Part shown: piece after piece, positions 1 through 13,348 of the stretch
Layout of the letters: each line of letters starts with the position of its first letter
How positions within the stretch are numbered: position 1 is the stretch's first letter
NCBI GenBank assembly: GCA_902729315.2
Contig: LR746264.1
Coordinates: 560,501 to 624,500 of the forward strand
Reading direction: 5' to 3'
Source of the DNA: Spirodela intermedia
Lineage: Eukaryota > Streptophyta > Magnoliopsida > Alismatales > Araceae
Length of the DNA stretch: 64,000 nt
Translations under genes and position numbers: made by a program
The notes under the pieces: generated by a model
What the model was told of the DNA's origin: nothing
Databases searched by the model: none
Seen by the model: the letters and a program-made list of their open reading frames with translations, nothing else

Positions 1-1960
1 CATAGGAAGCATGATTAGGAATCATTTAGAATATAATCAGAAGGACTTTATAGATGTGGTTGACATTAAAAACTTCATGATTCCACGCAAATGATTGAAG
101 AAAAATAGGAAAAGGAAAGTCATCAAGAACATAAAACAAGTTGACGTGGAATTAATTCTTCAGAGGTGTTAAAAGGAGGATTTTCTCGAAAATGGGTCAA
201 CGAGCATCAAAAAAAAAAAGGGCGTGTTGCTTCCGCTGCTTCTGGGTACCAAGCCAGAAAACCGTAAATCTTAGTGGAGGTAAGTGTAACAATGGTCAAC
301 CATTAATCAACATCGCTCCATCTTATCCAATCTGCATGTATGAATGATACAGCAGACTTGTCAAGCTGAAGATGGGAAATTGCTGAGACTGGTTTTCACA
401 ATGACAGGGGCTTCAAAAGATCACATTTTTTAGTCTAAATTCACAAAATCATCCAAAGAAGGGACTTTGGCCAGATGTGAGTAGATGTCCTTCATCCAAC
501 TTGTAAACTATTAGTTGAATCGCTCTGCGTCATCCAGTTTGCATATAAAGGGGATACTAAAATCCTGTGAAGCAAAAGATGACCCAATTGAAAAGCTCCC
601 TTTTATACCCTAAAAGGCTTCCAAATTAACTTAGGTAGTTCTTAAATTCGCAAAATGAGCCAAACCAGGAGTGAACATATCCCAACACAAGGCGGGGTCC
701 CTAGCAGGAAGAACAAGCCACAGCTATGGGAACCCCCAGCTTCTCATCTGAGAATGCATCCGCACCAAAGGATTCGGAGCTACAAAAGAAAGATTGAACA
801 GCAAAATTACCATCTGCAAAATGCTGATTTTTAGGCATTTTAGACGGAATCACAATCCAGAATCTCACTCTCGATAGACTCCAGCCCATATACCAGATTC
901 CACATTCTACTTTAGATAAAATTAATCAGACTAGTAGAAACTTTCTCCCAAGTGCCACTCAGAGCAAGGGAAAGGACAGAAGCAATAAAGGGTCTCATGT
1001 GATTGAACAGAAACGGATGTCTCTATGGAGGGCAGTTTACTATAAATTCTTGAAGAGTCTCTCTACGAGAGTGACCTATAAACATCAAGAATGATCAAAG
1101 CAGCCCATCAGAAAACATTTCATTCGGCACAATAATTCCAAGAGTGAGAAACTAGAATTTCCTCTCTCATTAATAACCGGAATCTCCTCAACATGGACGA
1201 TGAAATTTCGAGCTCATAACATTTTCCTCAACATTGGAAAATGCAGTATTCTAGGGATAGAAAAAAGGAACATCTTCGCCTAAAATGAAAATTCTACTCG
1301 ATGGTTACATGGAATATTTAAATCAACTGAAAAGTTCAGATCAACGTCTTTGACTCAGCACGGAAGGCTTTGGCATCCTAGAAGCTCGAGTACATGTAGA
1401 TATCGGCTATTTTAGGATAACCTGCCAAAAACTAGAGTTCGAGGAAAAATGGCTAATGTTACTCGGCAAAAAGGAAATCAATTCTCGGCATGCAGAAAAC
1501 TTCCAATAGTTTGGCGAAGGAGAGAAAATAATTTGGTGAAGGACAGATCATCAAAAGCTGACCGAGATCTTCTTCTCAATTAGAAGAACCTTCAGAAAAT
1601 GGGAGGTAGAAGGCCAGCGCGGGAGATTGTATCCACTATGACTCATCGGTCCATTAGAATTTGGGGAAATCAGGGTTGAGGAGGTGGACAACAGAGAAAT
1701 AACATCTTTTGATATTTTTTAGAAACTACTTTAGAAGCAGGAATCTAGGACTGTTTATGTACCTCCATACAATGCAAGTCAACGAATCGATCCCTAGACT
1801 AAATCCTAAGGCTGTAAAAGATTTTCAGATTCACATACTTCCTTCCACATGTGAGCATATTTATTATCAGTTAAATCCATTTAAGTTAATCATCTTCTCA
1901 TTTTTTTCCGTCGTGTGAGGAAGGTTTGACTATTACTAGCGGTACGGGGATTGATAACTA
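1..1960. other. AT-rich non-coding stretch, no gene recognised
   Basis: I see no exon with recognisable protein similarity on either strand. Reading frames are short and AT-driven. If the GC-rich block at about 2,400-2,770 is the 5' end of a minus-strand transcript, this stretch would be its first intron, but nothing here proves that. Confidence 0.5.
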
Positions 1961-1964
1961 TGTA

Positions 1965-2775
1965 TCAAGCTGTCCCTGCGTGTGTAGAGAGGCAGAATGT
2001 ATTCACAAATGATGCTCCGAGCGATTGAATTCTTCTGATATACAATTCAAGCGGAATTATATACCCTCTTGTCATAGACTCATCGGAGAGAAGAAATACA
2101 GATGAAAGCAAAGCAGCGAGCCCTTGTGCAAAACCCCTCGTAATGAGATAACAAAGAATAAATGATACCGAGTAAGAGACCGAAGAGAAATAAACAACGA
2201 TTGTGAACGGAGTCCCTGGCAAGACAGCAAATCTATAAGGAACAAAGAGGATCCCAAACACCTGAAATCTATTAGGAGCTAATCCTGACGACAAAAAGCG
2301 GAAGAACAAATGAGAGTGGCACCGATTCAGCCGAGAGGGGGTATCGGATACCGTGCAACAGTCAAGCATGTTCAATCGGAATCCTGATCGCGTCCGTCAA
2401 GCAGCGGTATCGTTATCGTCATCAGCTGCTACCCCAGATAGAACTCGCGTCTGAAATGGGCAAGGACACCGGGGATCCCAGTCCCAATGGAATTGCAACA
2501 CGAAAATTCCGATGAGAGAGAGTGGAATAAAGGATGAAGAGAAAAAAACCTCGTCGGGCAGCACCAGGCCTCCGTCTTCTGTCCTCGCTCCCGGATTGCT
2601 TTGCAGCCGATCTTCTCCGCCCGATCCACCAGCCACGCTCAGGAATCAACACAATAATCAACCCACCAAAGAGCAAGCACCGATCTCGACCCTCTCTCTC
2701 AACGAGGCAGAGGGAGCGGGAGCAGGAGCAGCGCAGAGACCTCCCTATCTCTCTCTCCACTTTCTCTCTTTTTAA
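1965..2775 (-). other. possible 5' end of a minus-strand gene leaving the window at the left
   Basis: Read on the minus strand, 2,770 down to 2,400 is a GC-rich, purine/pyrimidine-tract-rich block that looks like a plant first exon or 5' leader (GAGAGA tract, several short frames). Further down, near 2,250, a pyrimidine stretch ends in TTTCAG, a plausible 3' splice site. The frame across 1,965-2,375 is open for 136 codons with a hydrophobic middle, but I recognise no family and codon use is not convincing. It could be a leader exon plus 5'-UTR intron, or a non-coding transcript. A transcript would be needed to tell. Confidence 0.25.
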
Positions 2776-3693
2776 GCCGTGGATGTCTTGCGTCCACCGC
2801 CACTCCCGTATTCTAGAATATAAATTCGTCAGAGAGATCGTGAGGCTGCAGCTGATGAACGATGGAATCTAACGGTCCATATAGGTGGATCGAAATCCAC
2901 CGGTGAGCCCAGCGGGCCGGGCCCAAATGCCCGAATATGTTCTATGCTTTAATGGGCCAATTAAATCATCCAAAAAATACGCGAGATTCACGTGCTTAAA
3001 TAAAAAAGGCTTACTAATTCCCATCTTAATACTCCCAAGTCAAGATAGATACGGTTCAGGGAATATTTTTAAGTTGGAACCCATAAACATTCGTCAGTGA
3101 CAATTCTACCTGAAATTGATGAAAATAGAAAATTAGTGTATTAATCCCCAATAAACCTTGTGCCCTATCCGAACAGGTATTCTAAACATTTGGGCCTAAA
3201 AATAAACTCGAGAATTGGATATAGAGAGTAGGCGCGCTAACGTTTTTGTACATATATGTAATATTAACTAGAGAGCCTATTTTTTGGGCTCTTCTACAAA
3301 ATGCGACGTGGATGTGGGTATGTATATCATAATCCATATTCGAAGGAGTAGATCATAAAATATTTATATTATATTAATATTTGCAGATCAGACCGTCGAC
3401 CGATTTTCAAGTGGGAGATTGGGGTTATGTGCATAATTAACAAGTGTAAAAGACTCTGCAAATATTTTAATTTCAGTCTGGAGCCCGTCTTTGTTATCAA
3501 TACGTTTCGGGCGTCGAGGAGGATACGAAGGCCCGGCCCGGTTGACGGCAGATACTGTCATTTGGCAGTTGAGGTGTCGGATGAAAATTAATGATAAGTC
3601 CTTTATAAACTAGTCATTTACAATGTTGACCTCCTTTTAGTACATACTATGCGACCATCTCCCTCCGACCCAGACACCCCCCCCCCCGGCGGG

Positions 3694-3728
<35 letters not shown>

Positions 3729-3837
3729 TCTATTTCTTCCCACAGGTTACCCATTACACGGTTTGACTCTCGGACCAGGCCGCAGAGTGCACCCTCCCTC
3801 TCCACCCTCTCCCTTTCCCTCTCTCTATCTCTCTCTA

Positions 3838-3932
<95 letters not shown>

Positions 3933-4454
3933 CTCTCTCTCTCTCATGCATTCTCTCTCCTCTGCTTGCGATCTCTCTCCCTCTTTCTCTCGCATCCAGT
4001 ATTCTTCTTCTTCTTCTTTTTTTGTCGACAAGGAACAGAAGCGAGGACGGGAACTGAGAGCGGGAGGAAGGAAAGAAGGGAGAGGAGAGGAATAGCAAAT
4101 CGGCTCTTTCTGGTCCCCCCGAGTCTGTCTTCCTTCTCACCGGGGAAGAAAAGAAGGGGGGAGGAGAACCAAAAAGGGGAAACCACATGAAGGAAGGCAG
4201 CCCCACTGGATCTCCCATTTCCCGATCCAGAAATACCTCAGGCGGCCAATTCGCCGCAGACCCATCGCGTCTGTTGATTCCTGAGCGCCGATGGTGATCA
4301 ATCCAGCCTGTCCGGTCCACCTCCTCCCCGGGATTTCCAGATTCAGCACCGACGCCGACACAGTCCTATCGTGGACCCCAGCTGCCGCCGCCACCGCTGC
4401 CTCCACGGTGGAAGAGGTGGATAATCTGCTGTGGACGCGGTGGCGTCAGCTACT
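2776..4454 (+). promoter_or_regulatory. upstream region and 5' leader of the GAUT gene
   Basis: This interval separates the possible minus-strand leader from the GAUT start codon. Positions 2,880-3,650 are AT-rich with no gene. From about 3,698 there are CT dinucleotide tracts (3,698-3,725 and 3,849-3,945), a layout typical of plant core promoters and leaders with pyrimidine patches. The segment 4,050-4,450 is purine-rich and then GC-rich, and probably belongs to the 5' UTR. I could not place a TATA box or start site with confidence. Confidence 0.45.
3698..3949 (+). repeat. CT microsatellites in the GAUT promoter/leader
   Basis: Two CT tracts. The first, at 3,698-3,725, follows a run of C. 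The second is long and almost perfect from 3,849 to 3,945, with a single CG interruption near 3,930. The tract reads CT on the strand that codes for the downstream gene. Confidence 0.95.
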
Positions 4455-7400
4455 ATGATGCAGATTCGGCTCTCGCCAAGCATGAGAAGCCTCACGATAG
4501 CTACCAGCAATGGGTTTCTAGACCTGATGAAGGTCAGGGTCGCAGCCCGCCACATTTCCTACCGGACCCTCTTCCACACAATCCTCATCCTCGCCTTCCT
4601 CCTGCCGTTCGTATTCATCCTCACTGCAGTCGTCACGCTTGAGGGCGTCAATAAGTGTTCCACCTTCGGTAATTCTGGAATCCTTCTGCTGCAAATCTGC
4701 TTTCATTCATTGACTTTATAATTCTAATTTAATTTGGCTTGCTTCTGATCTGCTTCGGACGATCCGATGTGTGTCACATTTTCAGTTATTTGTCTTTTCA
4801 ATTCAAATCTATGCTTGCTGTTCATTTCTTGCTTTCCTTTACAGCTTTTTGTGATTTCCTTGTGATGTGATTGCCGTTTTGTGCTTCTGAATTCTTTCAG
4901 TTCCTAAATATTCAATGATATGAACCTTAAAATCATTTGGCTACTTACTTTATATTTTTTACTTTATTTTCATTTTTTGTAAGCTTGCCCAACTGATCTT
5001 TGATTCTCTGGCTAGCAAGTAAACTTATGTACGCTAAGAAGGGGAATAATTTTATTTTTTTATTCAATACTATTATTCCCTTTCTCATCAGGAAGTATCA
5101 TCTGACTCTGGATACATCATCAGCTGCATCTGTCTGTGGACACTTCATCATGTAGAATTAATGGTTTCAATTGGGGGGATAACTCCTTCTGATCATGTTT
5201 TCATTACTATTTCACCTATCTTGTTTTAGGGGATTTCAATGCCAGTGTTGATTGTTTAGATTTGGTGGAATTCATTTAATTTATTGATTTCATCAACCGG
5301 GGTTTGTGCTGGGTTCTACATGGATGAAAACAGTATTTCATTGCAGCGGTCTGCCTTCCACTTGCCCTCATGCTCTCTCCAATTCCTAGCTCACAGTTCA
5401 GACCCAAACTTGACTTATCAGATCAGTGCAGTTTGCATAAATGTTCTTTATTTCCAGGTTCAACTTCTATGACGAAGCTTCCAAACACTCTCAGACTTTC
5501 ATAACAATGATCTCTTTAGTTGTGCATGGGTTTGTGTTAAATTACCTTTACTTGTCATGAACTTAATACTGTTCGCATCTCATTTCATGGTTCAATTTTT
5601 TCATGTTCCTTGCCCTCCAAATATTTCGCATGGATATTGCTGGTCGATGCAGCTCTGTAAATGTTTACTTTCCTGTGCATCCTCCTCTCATTTCCTATGT
5701 TGCTTTTTCATGTTTTGGAATGTTGCTATGGTTCAGCGGTTGATACTTTATCTTCATAATGCCGATGAAAATTTAGCAGTACAATTCTGTTATATTTCTT
5801 AGAAATGGAATGTGCTGTTATGTCTTATCTAAATCCAGTGACTTGAAAATCTGATCCTGAATTCCCCCATCTTTTTTTCCCGGGGAAGTTTTTGATGCTT
5901 GAGTTGATACTTTATCTTCATAGTTTTAGTGGAACGTTAGTATCATTATGTAGTTACAGTTCTGATAATGTGCTATTGCGTCTTGCTGAACTTAGTAACT
6001 TTCAAATCTAATATTGAATCCTCCTTTCTTTCAGATTGTTTGGGAAGGCGATTGGGACCAAAGTTTCTTACTCGATCAGACGACTCTGTTGTAAGTATTG
6101 TTGTTCTCTCGTTGGAGCTGATCAACTACATAGTTTGCATAAATGTTGATGTAATTTTGGCGGTCTATACTCTGATCTTACTCTTTCACCTTTTCTGGAT
6201 CACGCAGGTACTGATCAAAGATTTTTATCACATTCTTAATCAAGTAAATTCTGAGGAAATTCCTGATGGCCTAAATTTGCCTGAGTCATTTGATGAATTT
6301 CTTTCTGAAATCAAGGGGAATCAGTATGATGCCAAGACATTTGCTCGAATATTAAAAGCGATGGTACGAAATTGACCCAATATTTTTATCTTCTTAGCTT
6401 TTTTTGGGATAGTGCCGTCACAATGCCTTGTTTCCTCAGTTGTCAGCGATAGCTACTTTTTATTGGACCCAGTCTTTTCTTTCATTTTAAGGGATTATAT
6501 GTGCAACGACATCATATTTTAGTTTCAAAGTAATGATTTCTTCCATGTTTTACTTGGTTTTTCTATAATTTTCGTGCATATTTTTTAGGCGGTTCCTTTG
6601 GGCTGCCAACATTTGTTTTGCCCTTGATTTTCTAAGACTGACTTCTGGGAATGTTCCGAACAGCTGTGTTTTCCAGTATTTCCAGGGTTTAATATCTGCC
6701 ACAGAGTCTGCAAATCAGTGATGGTTGATGCAGTTTTGAATACCGAAGTGTGTGACAGTTCATCTTGATCAATACCGCATGGCCACAATAGGGTTTGAAC
6801 ACCTTATTCTTTGTTATAAATAGAATTTAGCATGGAAACCTACATTTTGCCATGATGAAACTGGGATGAGTGTATAATGTAATTGCCCAGTATCCATCAA
6901 ACAAATTGAGAGTCCAGGGCTGACACAGATACAATGAAAATCCCATCCATCCGAGGGCCTGAGCCATACGTGCCTAGTTTTGTGGTGTACACAGACATAG
7001 GAAAAACAATCTTGACCTCATGTTCAACTCTGTATTTGTCACTGGCCGACTTTTATGAGAACATGGTCTTGTGCTGAATCATATTGATCACAAGCGAGAG
7101 CAAAACACATGAGGGGAAATAAAGGATAAGTTCAAAGTTATGCATCTTTCTTGTCTGCTTGTCAAAACTATTGGCCATTTGGTGGGCGTGCAAGAGAAGG
7201 TGGGCCAAATTAATCTGCAAATGGTTAACCGGAGATGGTACTGCCCTGATTTTTTAAAAAAAAGAGAAAAGCAAACCAAGCAATCACATACTTTATATTC
7301 CGAATTATTGAAACTTAAAAGTATATATGTGTAGTCATGAACGATATCGATGGGATATCTTTTCAGGTTTACAGATTTATTTTCCATTTAACTTGAAGAT

Positions 7401-9948
7401 AGTTGGATTTACATGGGATTTTTAAAATAGACTGTTGGGAGACTGATTCCTGTTGTCTGAGGAACTATCATGTGCAATGTGCTCATAAATATGGCTTTCC
7501 TAGCCTAGACTCTCTAAACTTTATGTTTCAATTCTCACTGATTCCGGTACAATCCCCAAAGGGGCTACAATGAATTAAATGACAAAATTTCTAGGATTAT
7601 GAACCACTTTTGTTCGATAAATATTTCATTTTCTTGCAGATGGAAAATCTGGATAAGGAGGCAAAAAGGTCAAGGTTGGCAGAGCAGTTGAACAAACACT
7701 TTGCAGCGAGTGCGATTCCAAAAGGGATTCACTGTCTGTCCTTACGTTTAACTGATGAATACTCATCCAATGCCCATGCTCGTAAACAGCTACCAGCCCC
7801 GGAGTTACTCCCGTTGTTATTTGACAACTCCTGTCAGCATTTTGTTCTAGCAAGTGACAATATCCTTGCGGCTTCAGTTGTTGTTGCCTCGACCATCAGA
7901 TCTTCCTTGAGACCTGAAAAAATTGTCTTCCATGTGATTACGGACAAGAAGACATATGCGGGTATGCATTCATGGTTCGCATTGAACCCTCTGCCCCCAG
8001 CGATTGTTGAGGTGAAAGGAGTTCACCAATTCGACTGGTTGACAAAAGAAAATGTCCCTGTGCTTGAAGCCATAGAGAGCCATCATGTGGTCAGGAATCA
8101 CTACCATGGCAATCACATTGTGGGAACCAACGCTGGTGACAGTCCGCGGGTGTTTGCTTCAAAACTACAGGCCAGGAGTCCAAAATATATTTCTCTGCTT
8201 AACCATCTTCGTATATACCTTCCAGAGGTAAATTGTTTCGCTGCATTATTATGATTATATAACTGATTTCGGATTATTTCCCTGCTGTATCTGCCATGAT
8301 CTTCCTGGGTCTACTGTCTCCGTGAACATGATTTTGCATTGAACAGGTGTGCTCCATTTTAGACGAGAGCATGCTAGAAGGGTGATGTACAATATATGTT
8401 TATTAACTAATTTCTTCGTTTCTTTCTAATCACTTACAATGCTAATCCAGATTCGTATAACCAATGAACTCATTGATTATCGTATTCTGTAAGGGATTGT
8501 TTTTACGGGTTAGGTTTATGGTTCGTAAACGTTGCTTCGTAGTTTTGTTATTCATCTCATCAGGAAAAGGATTGATGAATTGTAGTAGTTCCGTTGGTTA
8601 TTTTCTGATATGGGCAACCACCCAAGAGACTAAAAATGACCCGAAAGAAAGCATATGAGAGCAAGGCTAGGGTCACCCTGAACTCACGGAGGACGTCTGG
8701 AATTGCATATCCTGTTCTTTAATATTAATGAATTTTGGCATAAGAGAAGGTGGCCTCTTCTTATCTTTGGTTATATTTAACCACTTAGTACCTTTGATTA
8801 TATTCTACTTTTGAACCCTTCTTTAGAGAGCTGGGGGTTGGCATGCGATTGTTTTCATTATCATGACGTAAATTATGCAGATGGTTAGATAGAGGATTAT
8901 TTTAGACAACATTTTTTCGGAAGCTTGTTGGGAAGTTGAGATCATTATTGTGGAATGATGAGACTACTCTGCATCCCGGCTGATAACAATGACCTGATTA
9001 TACAGGCTCTGTCTGTGCATCCTGAGTAGATTTTACTGCGTATTCACTCCAGTGTTCTCATTTATTCTATATTTCTCATGTAGACTCCTTACTTTGTCCA
9101 GGGAAATCATGATTAGTAGAATAGTCCTTGCCTGAAAAATAATGAAATAGTTGGATTGAGACCATGCATGATCCAGAAAGTAGACCCGAGGTTTGACAAG
9201 ATTGATTTTTTTTCCCGCATGACCAAATTAAACTAGGGAGAATCCCTTGTTAATTCATTGATGACATTGGGTAAATTGCTCGAATGTATTGCCTCGTTCA
9301 CTTATTTGCTTTCATGAATCGCATTTTATCAAACTTGATAACCTGGAAATAAAAATAAACAACGATTGATGAGCTAACGCTTCCTAAAATTTGCAAGCAG
9401 CTGTTCCCGAGACTGAACAAGGTGGTCTTTCTCGACGATGATGTAGTCATCCAACGTGACTTGTCTCCTTTGTGGGAGATCGACCTCAGTGGCACTGTAA
9501 ATGGAGCTGTGGAGACCTGTAGAGGTGGAGACATCTGGGTGATGTCCAAACGCTTCAGAACATACTTCAACTTCTCTCACCCTCTCATAGCACAGCATCT
9601 AGACCCCGATGAGTGTGCTTGGGCATATGGAATGAACATTTTTGATCTGAGCGCATGGAGGAAGACAGATATTAGAGATACATATCATTATTGGCTAAAG
9701 GAGGTAAAAGTTTGGTCTTACCTTCACTTCAGGCATTCTTTGCGGTCTGCATCTATGATTTGGGTTCTTTCATGGTTTAGTCTGATACTCTGTGTTGGGG
9801 AAGGGGTTATATATTGATTTCACCTCCCCCATGCAATGAATCTTTAGGATAGTTGATGTTTTATTTTTCCAGTTGTTTCTATCTTTAAACTAAACCCAGA
9901 TATCCTATAAATCAGAAACTTACCATACTGTGAAGTGTTGACATATGA

Positions 9949-10017
<69 letters not shown>

Positions 10018-11214
10018 CGCTCTCTCTCGCTCTCTCTCGCTCTCTCTCTCGCTCTCTCTCTCTCGCTCTGTATCACAGAAAGAATGAAGGAAGACGTCTT
10101 GTATTCATAGGCATTCCTGTGGGTTAGTTCATGTATTTGTCATGTTGGAAGCCATAATTAAAACTAAACTGATTCTCTCTATCACCACATGATCCATGCT
10201 AAGAGAACGATTTTTTTCTTTCCTTCCTTTTCCCATCAATATTTACCATCTGTGATGATACACTCAAATAGATCCACAATCCAGCTCAGCTCAGCTCTAC
10301 TTGTATCAAAATCATCGTGAGTGTCTAAAATGATCATGTATCCAATTAACTGGGCCAGCGGATTCTGCTTGGATTTTGGAGCATAGGCTAATGCTTTTCT
10401 GCATTCTTTTTTCTTCTGCTATGAGATTTGATCTTGGAGCGTGATCTACTGTTTTTCTTGATTCCCCGTCCTTCTGATGTCTCCAGAAAGCAGACATATG
10501 AGTCTGCTTCCTGCCGGTATATTGTAGATTCTCTTCTTCGACGATTGATACAGTTTTCTCATAAACATAATAAGATCAAACACATTATGATCCATATTTT
10601 ATCCTAGTGAAACCTCATCGAACCTAAAACACTGAACATTTGCTAGTGGTGATTGGTTAATACGACCAACAATGAACAACAAATTGTTTGACAAAACTCC
10701 AGACTCTATTGTCCGAAAATAGAAAATGTTTAATAGTTTTGGAGTATTGCAAAGAGATGTTATAACTTGCGGATCTATCATCTTCCCAAGCATAAATGCT
10801 GTACATTCTCAATATTACTTGAAGCATCAAGGCCCATGTGAATAATGCTTGTGGCATTCCCAGTGAGTTGACATTACCCTCTTGAGACAAAAACTAGTAA
10901 TGCTTATGCTTCATTTGGCCCAGAATCTGAAGTCAAACTTGACACTGTGGAAGTTTGGGACGCTGCCGCCGGCGCTGATAGCATTCAGGGGCCACGTCCA
11001 CCCGATTGACCCATCCTGGCACATGCTGGGCTTGGGCTACCAAGAGAACACCGATCTTGACAGTGCCCGGCGAGCTGCCGTGATCCACTACAACGGGCAG
11101 GGCAAGCCCTGGCTGGACATTGGATTCAAGCACCTCCGGCCCTTCTGGTCAAAGTATGTCAACTACTCCGACGGCTTCATCAGGAGCTGCCACATCTTGG
11201 AGCCTCAGAATTAG
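4455..11214 (+). CDS. GAUT13/14: galacturonosyltransferase, GAUT13/14 type (GT8), 6 exons
   Basis: Exons: 4455-4668, 6035-6090, 6208-6363, 7640-8227, 9401-9703, 10924-11214. They join in frame to 535 aa, the usual length for GAUT13/14. It is a type II Golgi enzyme that adds galacturonic acid to homogalacturonan (pectin) from UDP-GalA. Visible features are a short cytosolic N-terminus, a signal anchor at about residues 40-60, a stem, then the GT8 domain with the metal-binding DDD at 350-352 inside [10 protein letters not shown], the ETCRGGD and CAWGMN-like block ([12 protein letters not shown]), and a C-terminal HYNGQGKPW and KHLRPFW. The N-terminus ([36 protein letters not shown]) closely matches GAUT13/14 rather than other GAUTs. 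The start is the first ATG of an ATG-ATG pair at 4,455; the frame upstream has no ATG. All introns are GT-AG. Intron 5 opens with a long CT tract. Confidence 0.95.
9949..10070 (+). repeat. CT microsatellite in GAUT intron 5
   Basis: About 120 bp of CT repeat with a few CTAT and CTCG interruptions, about 245 bp after the 5' splice site at 9,704 and on the sense strand. Confidence 0.95.
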
Positions 11215-11455
11215 GACGAAACCCAGACATGCTCTGTCACTTTCCTTTGTTGCAGTTCTTTTGCAGCTTGGAAGAGATTAGCTATGGAAGCTGGGTTCAT
11301 CCACACGCGTCCCCCCCCACCTCCTCCCAACCCCTTTGTTGGTCAGAGAATGGGGTTGCCGGCAAGGAGAGATTGATTCATTCTTCAGAGATGGTGTAAG
11401 ATAGTGATCGGTGGAGCACTGCTTGTGGAGGCGATTGGGGTGTCCTCTTTTACAA

Positions 11456-11486
<31 letters not shown>

Positions 11487-11900
11487 CTGAGGAGAAGATC
11501 AAGGGATCGATTCATATTGGTTTGCAAGGCTGCACCACCGAGATGACCTTCTTCTGTATCATCTTCTTCTTCCTCTTCTTCTTATATCTTCTTTTGTTCT
11601 GGTATTCTTGTTTGGCACCGATATTTTCCCCCCCATTATTATTTTTATTTGTTTATTTGTATTCATATGTTGATTTGTAGGGGGAATTGGATGAGGCATT
11701 TGTTACTATTTATGGGATGTGAGAAACTGGTAGATGGATTATTTTTTTGCTTCCTTCTGGTTATTTGCTGCTTGGGCAATGAGGATGATGTGGTTTCCAT
11801 CACAATTTCTCTACTCTCTAATGGATCTTCCTCACTGGGGATGATGAATGGCGATAAATTAAAAGTTGAATTGTGTCAATAGGGTGTTGGCCTCGGATGT
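11215..11900 (+). other. probable 3' UTR of the GAUT gene with a 28-bp T run
   Basis: The sequence after the stop codon is T-rich, with an uninterrupted run of T at 11,459-11,486. I see no coding region. The exact poly(A) site cannot be fixed, although AT-rich, AATAAA-like sequence follows near 11,855. Confidence 0.5.
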
Positions 11901-11937
11901 CTTTGCTTCACATTGGAGTTTGAATCTAATGGAATTC

Positions 11938-11940
<3 letters not shown>

Positions 11941-11994
<54 letters not shown>
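11941..11994 (-). repeat. AG microsatellite (27 units)
   Basis: A perfect AG dinucleotide run between the convergent GAUT and DnaJ-like genes. It reads CT on the minus strand. Confidence 0.95.
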
Positions 11995-11998
<4 letters not shown>

Positions 11999-13191
11999 GC
12001 ACTACACATGTAGGCCGTTTGACTTCTTAACTTGGATGATTAAGGACAAGAACAAATTATCTGTTGTACAATCTAAAGGATGAATTTACAGTCCAACAAT
12101 TAACATCAGTTGACCTGATTATGGCCTTACAAGTTGCTCAAATCGGGTTGCTTAAAATATCTAGCACAATATGTTATTTTATTTCGACGATCTAACCAGC
12201 AATTAATGATCATGATTGAGATTGAGACCAATAAATAAATAATTATATTAGTGGACTTTTTTCTAGGGCTAATACAGCTTTTAGACATAAATCAAGCATG
12301 TGATATAAAAACCATCACAATGAGACATTCTAATTTCTATCATATTAAAAACTCAGTGAATTAAATTTATTATCTACAATAAATAATATGCAAGAATCCC
12401 CCTTTGACCGTGCACATTGACTTTCAGATACAGGGTGAAGGAACTGAGGGTGATTGGACCGAATCATATAAATTTTAAACAGATATACTTTAATTGTGCC
12501 ATCAACCACAAACACAGCCACCCACATTCTCTCTAAATCTCTCAAAAAAACAGCATGTTGAGTTCTGTTTCCAGTGATCCAAACAAGTCATGCACAATTC
12601 TGCATAATCTATTTTATGGATATTTATTTTCAGGTAAATCGGGAAGTCAACGAAAAGAAAAAACTGAACACATATATATATATATATGTTGTGTATGTAT
12701 GGATGTATGTATGAATGTATGTATCATAGGGAAAGCCCCGCAAGATTATGCCGTTTATACTCTAGTGAATGGATGATCACTAAGATGCTGCTTCGCCTAT
12801 TCTTATCATCTGAGGAGCCAACAAGAGAGATGAATTGAATCATGCGCATGAAACAGGGTTTGTATATCAGACAGGGAGAACAAAAAGTCAACGAAATGTA
12901 CAGGGAAGAGCTAACTGAAGAACAGATGGCGGAAGCTGTAAAAAAAGATGTGCCATACAACTTACAGAAACTGAACAGCTAGCCATGTCGAAGAAGATGA
13001 ACCCAAGCAGAGGTCCGAGCACAGAAGGCCCTTCCATGGAAGATTTCCCCGCTTTGCATCCCTGGAGATGAGAAGAACCGGATGAATGAATGAATGATGA
13101 ATAATAAATACAGGCACCCACTTTGAAGAGAAACCAGCATAAGAAATAAAAAAATTGCACTAAAAAAAATCATGCTTGATTGTGGCAATCG

Positions 13192-13224
<33 letters not shown>

Positions 13225-13348
13225 CACACCTGATTTTAGGTCAACTGGAACAAGAGATGAACAAAAACGAACATAATTTCGCGATCACCACGGCCCTGAA
13301 GAAAAACAGTCTGCAGCAGTATGCGGGTATTGAAGAATTCCTGTGGAG
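11995..13348. other. convergent intergenic region between the GAUT and J-like genes
   Basis: No confident CDS. It contains AT dinucleotide runs at about 12,669-12,686 and 13,199-13,224, and a decayed ATGT tetranucleotide repeat at about 12,690-12,724. On the minus strand, positions 13,070-12,970 look like a short exon after a CTCCAG acceptor. This may be a spliced 3'-UTR exon of the J-like gene, but no protein similarity supports it. Confidence 0.45.

Noticed and set aside
3649-4095. Long open frames coding for (Leu-Ser)n or (Arg-Glu)n
   Set aside because: They are translations of CT/GA microsatellites, and similar frames occur at every such tract. No protein similarity flanks them.
12888-13160. 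90-codon minus-strand frame downstream of the J-like gene
   Set aside because: It has exon-like borders, but no recognisable similarity and no frame link to the J-like CDS, which already has a stop. It is at most a 3'-UTR exon.
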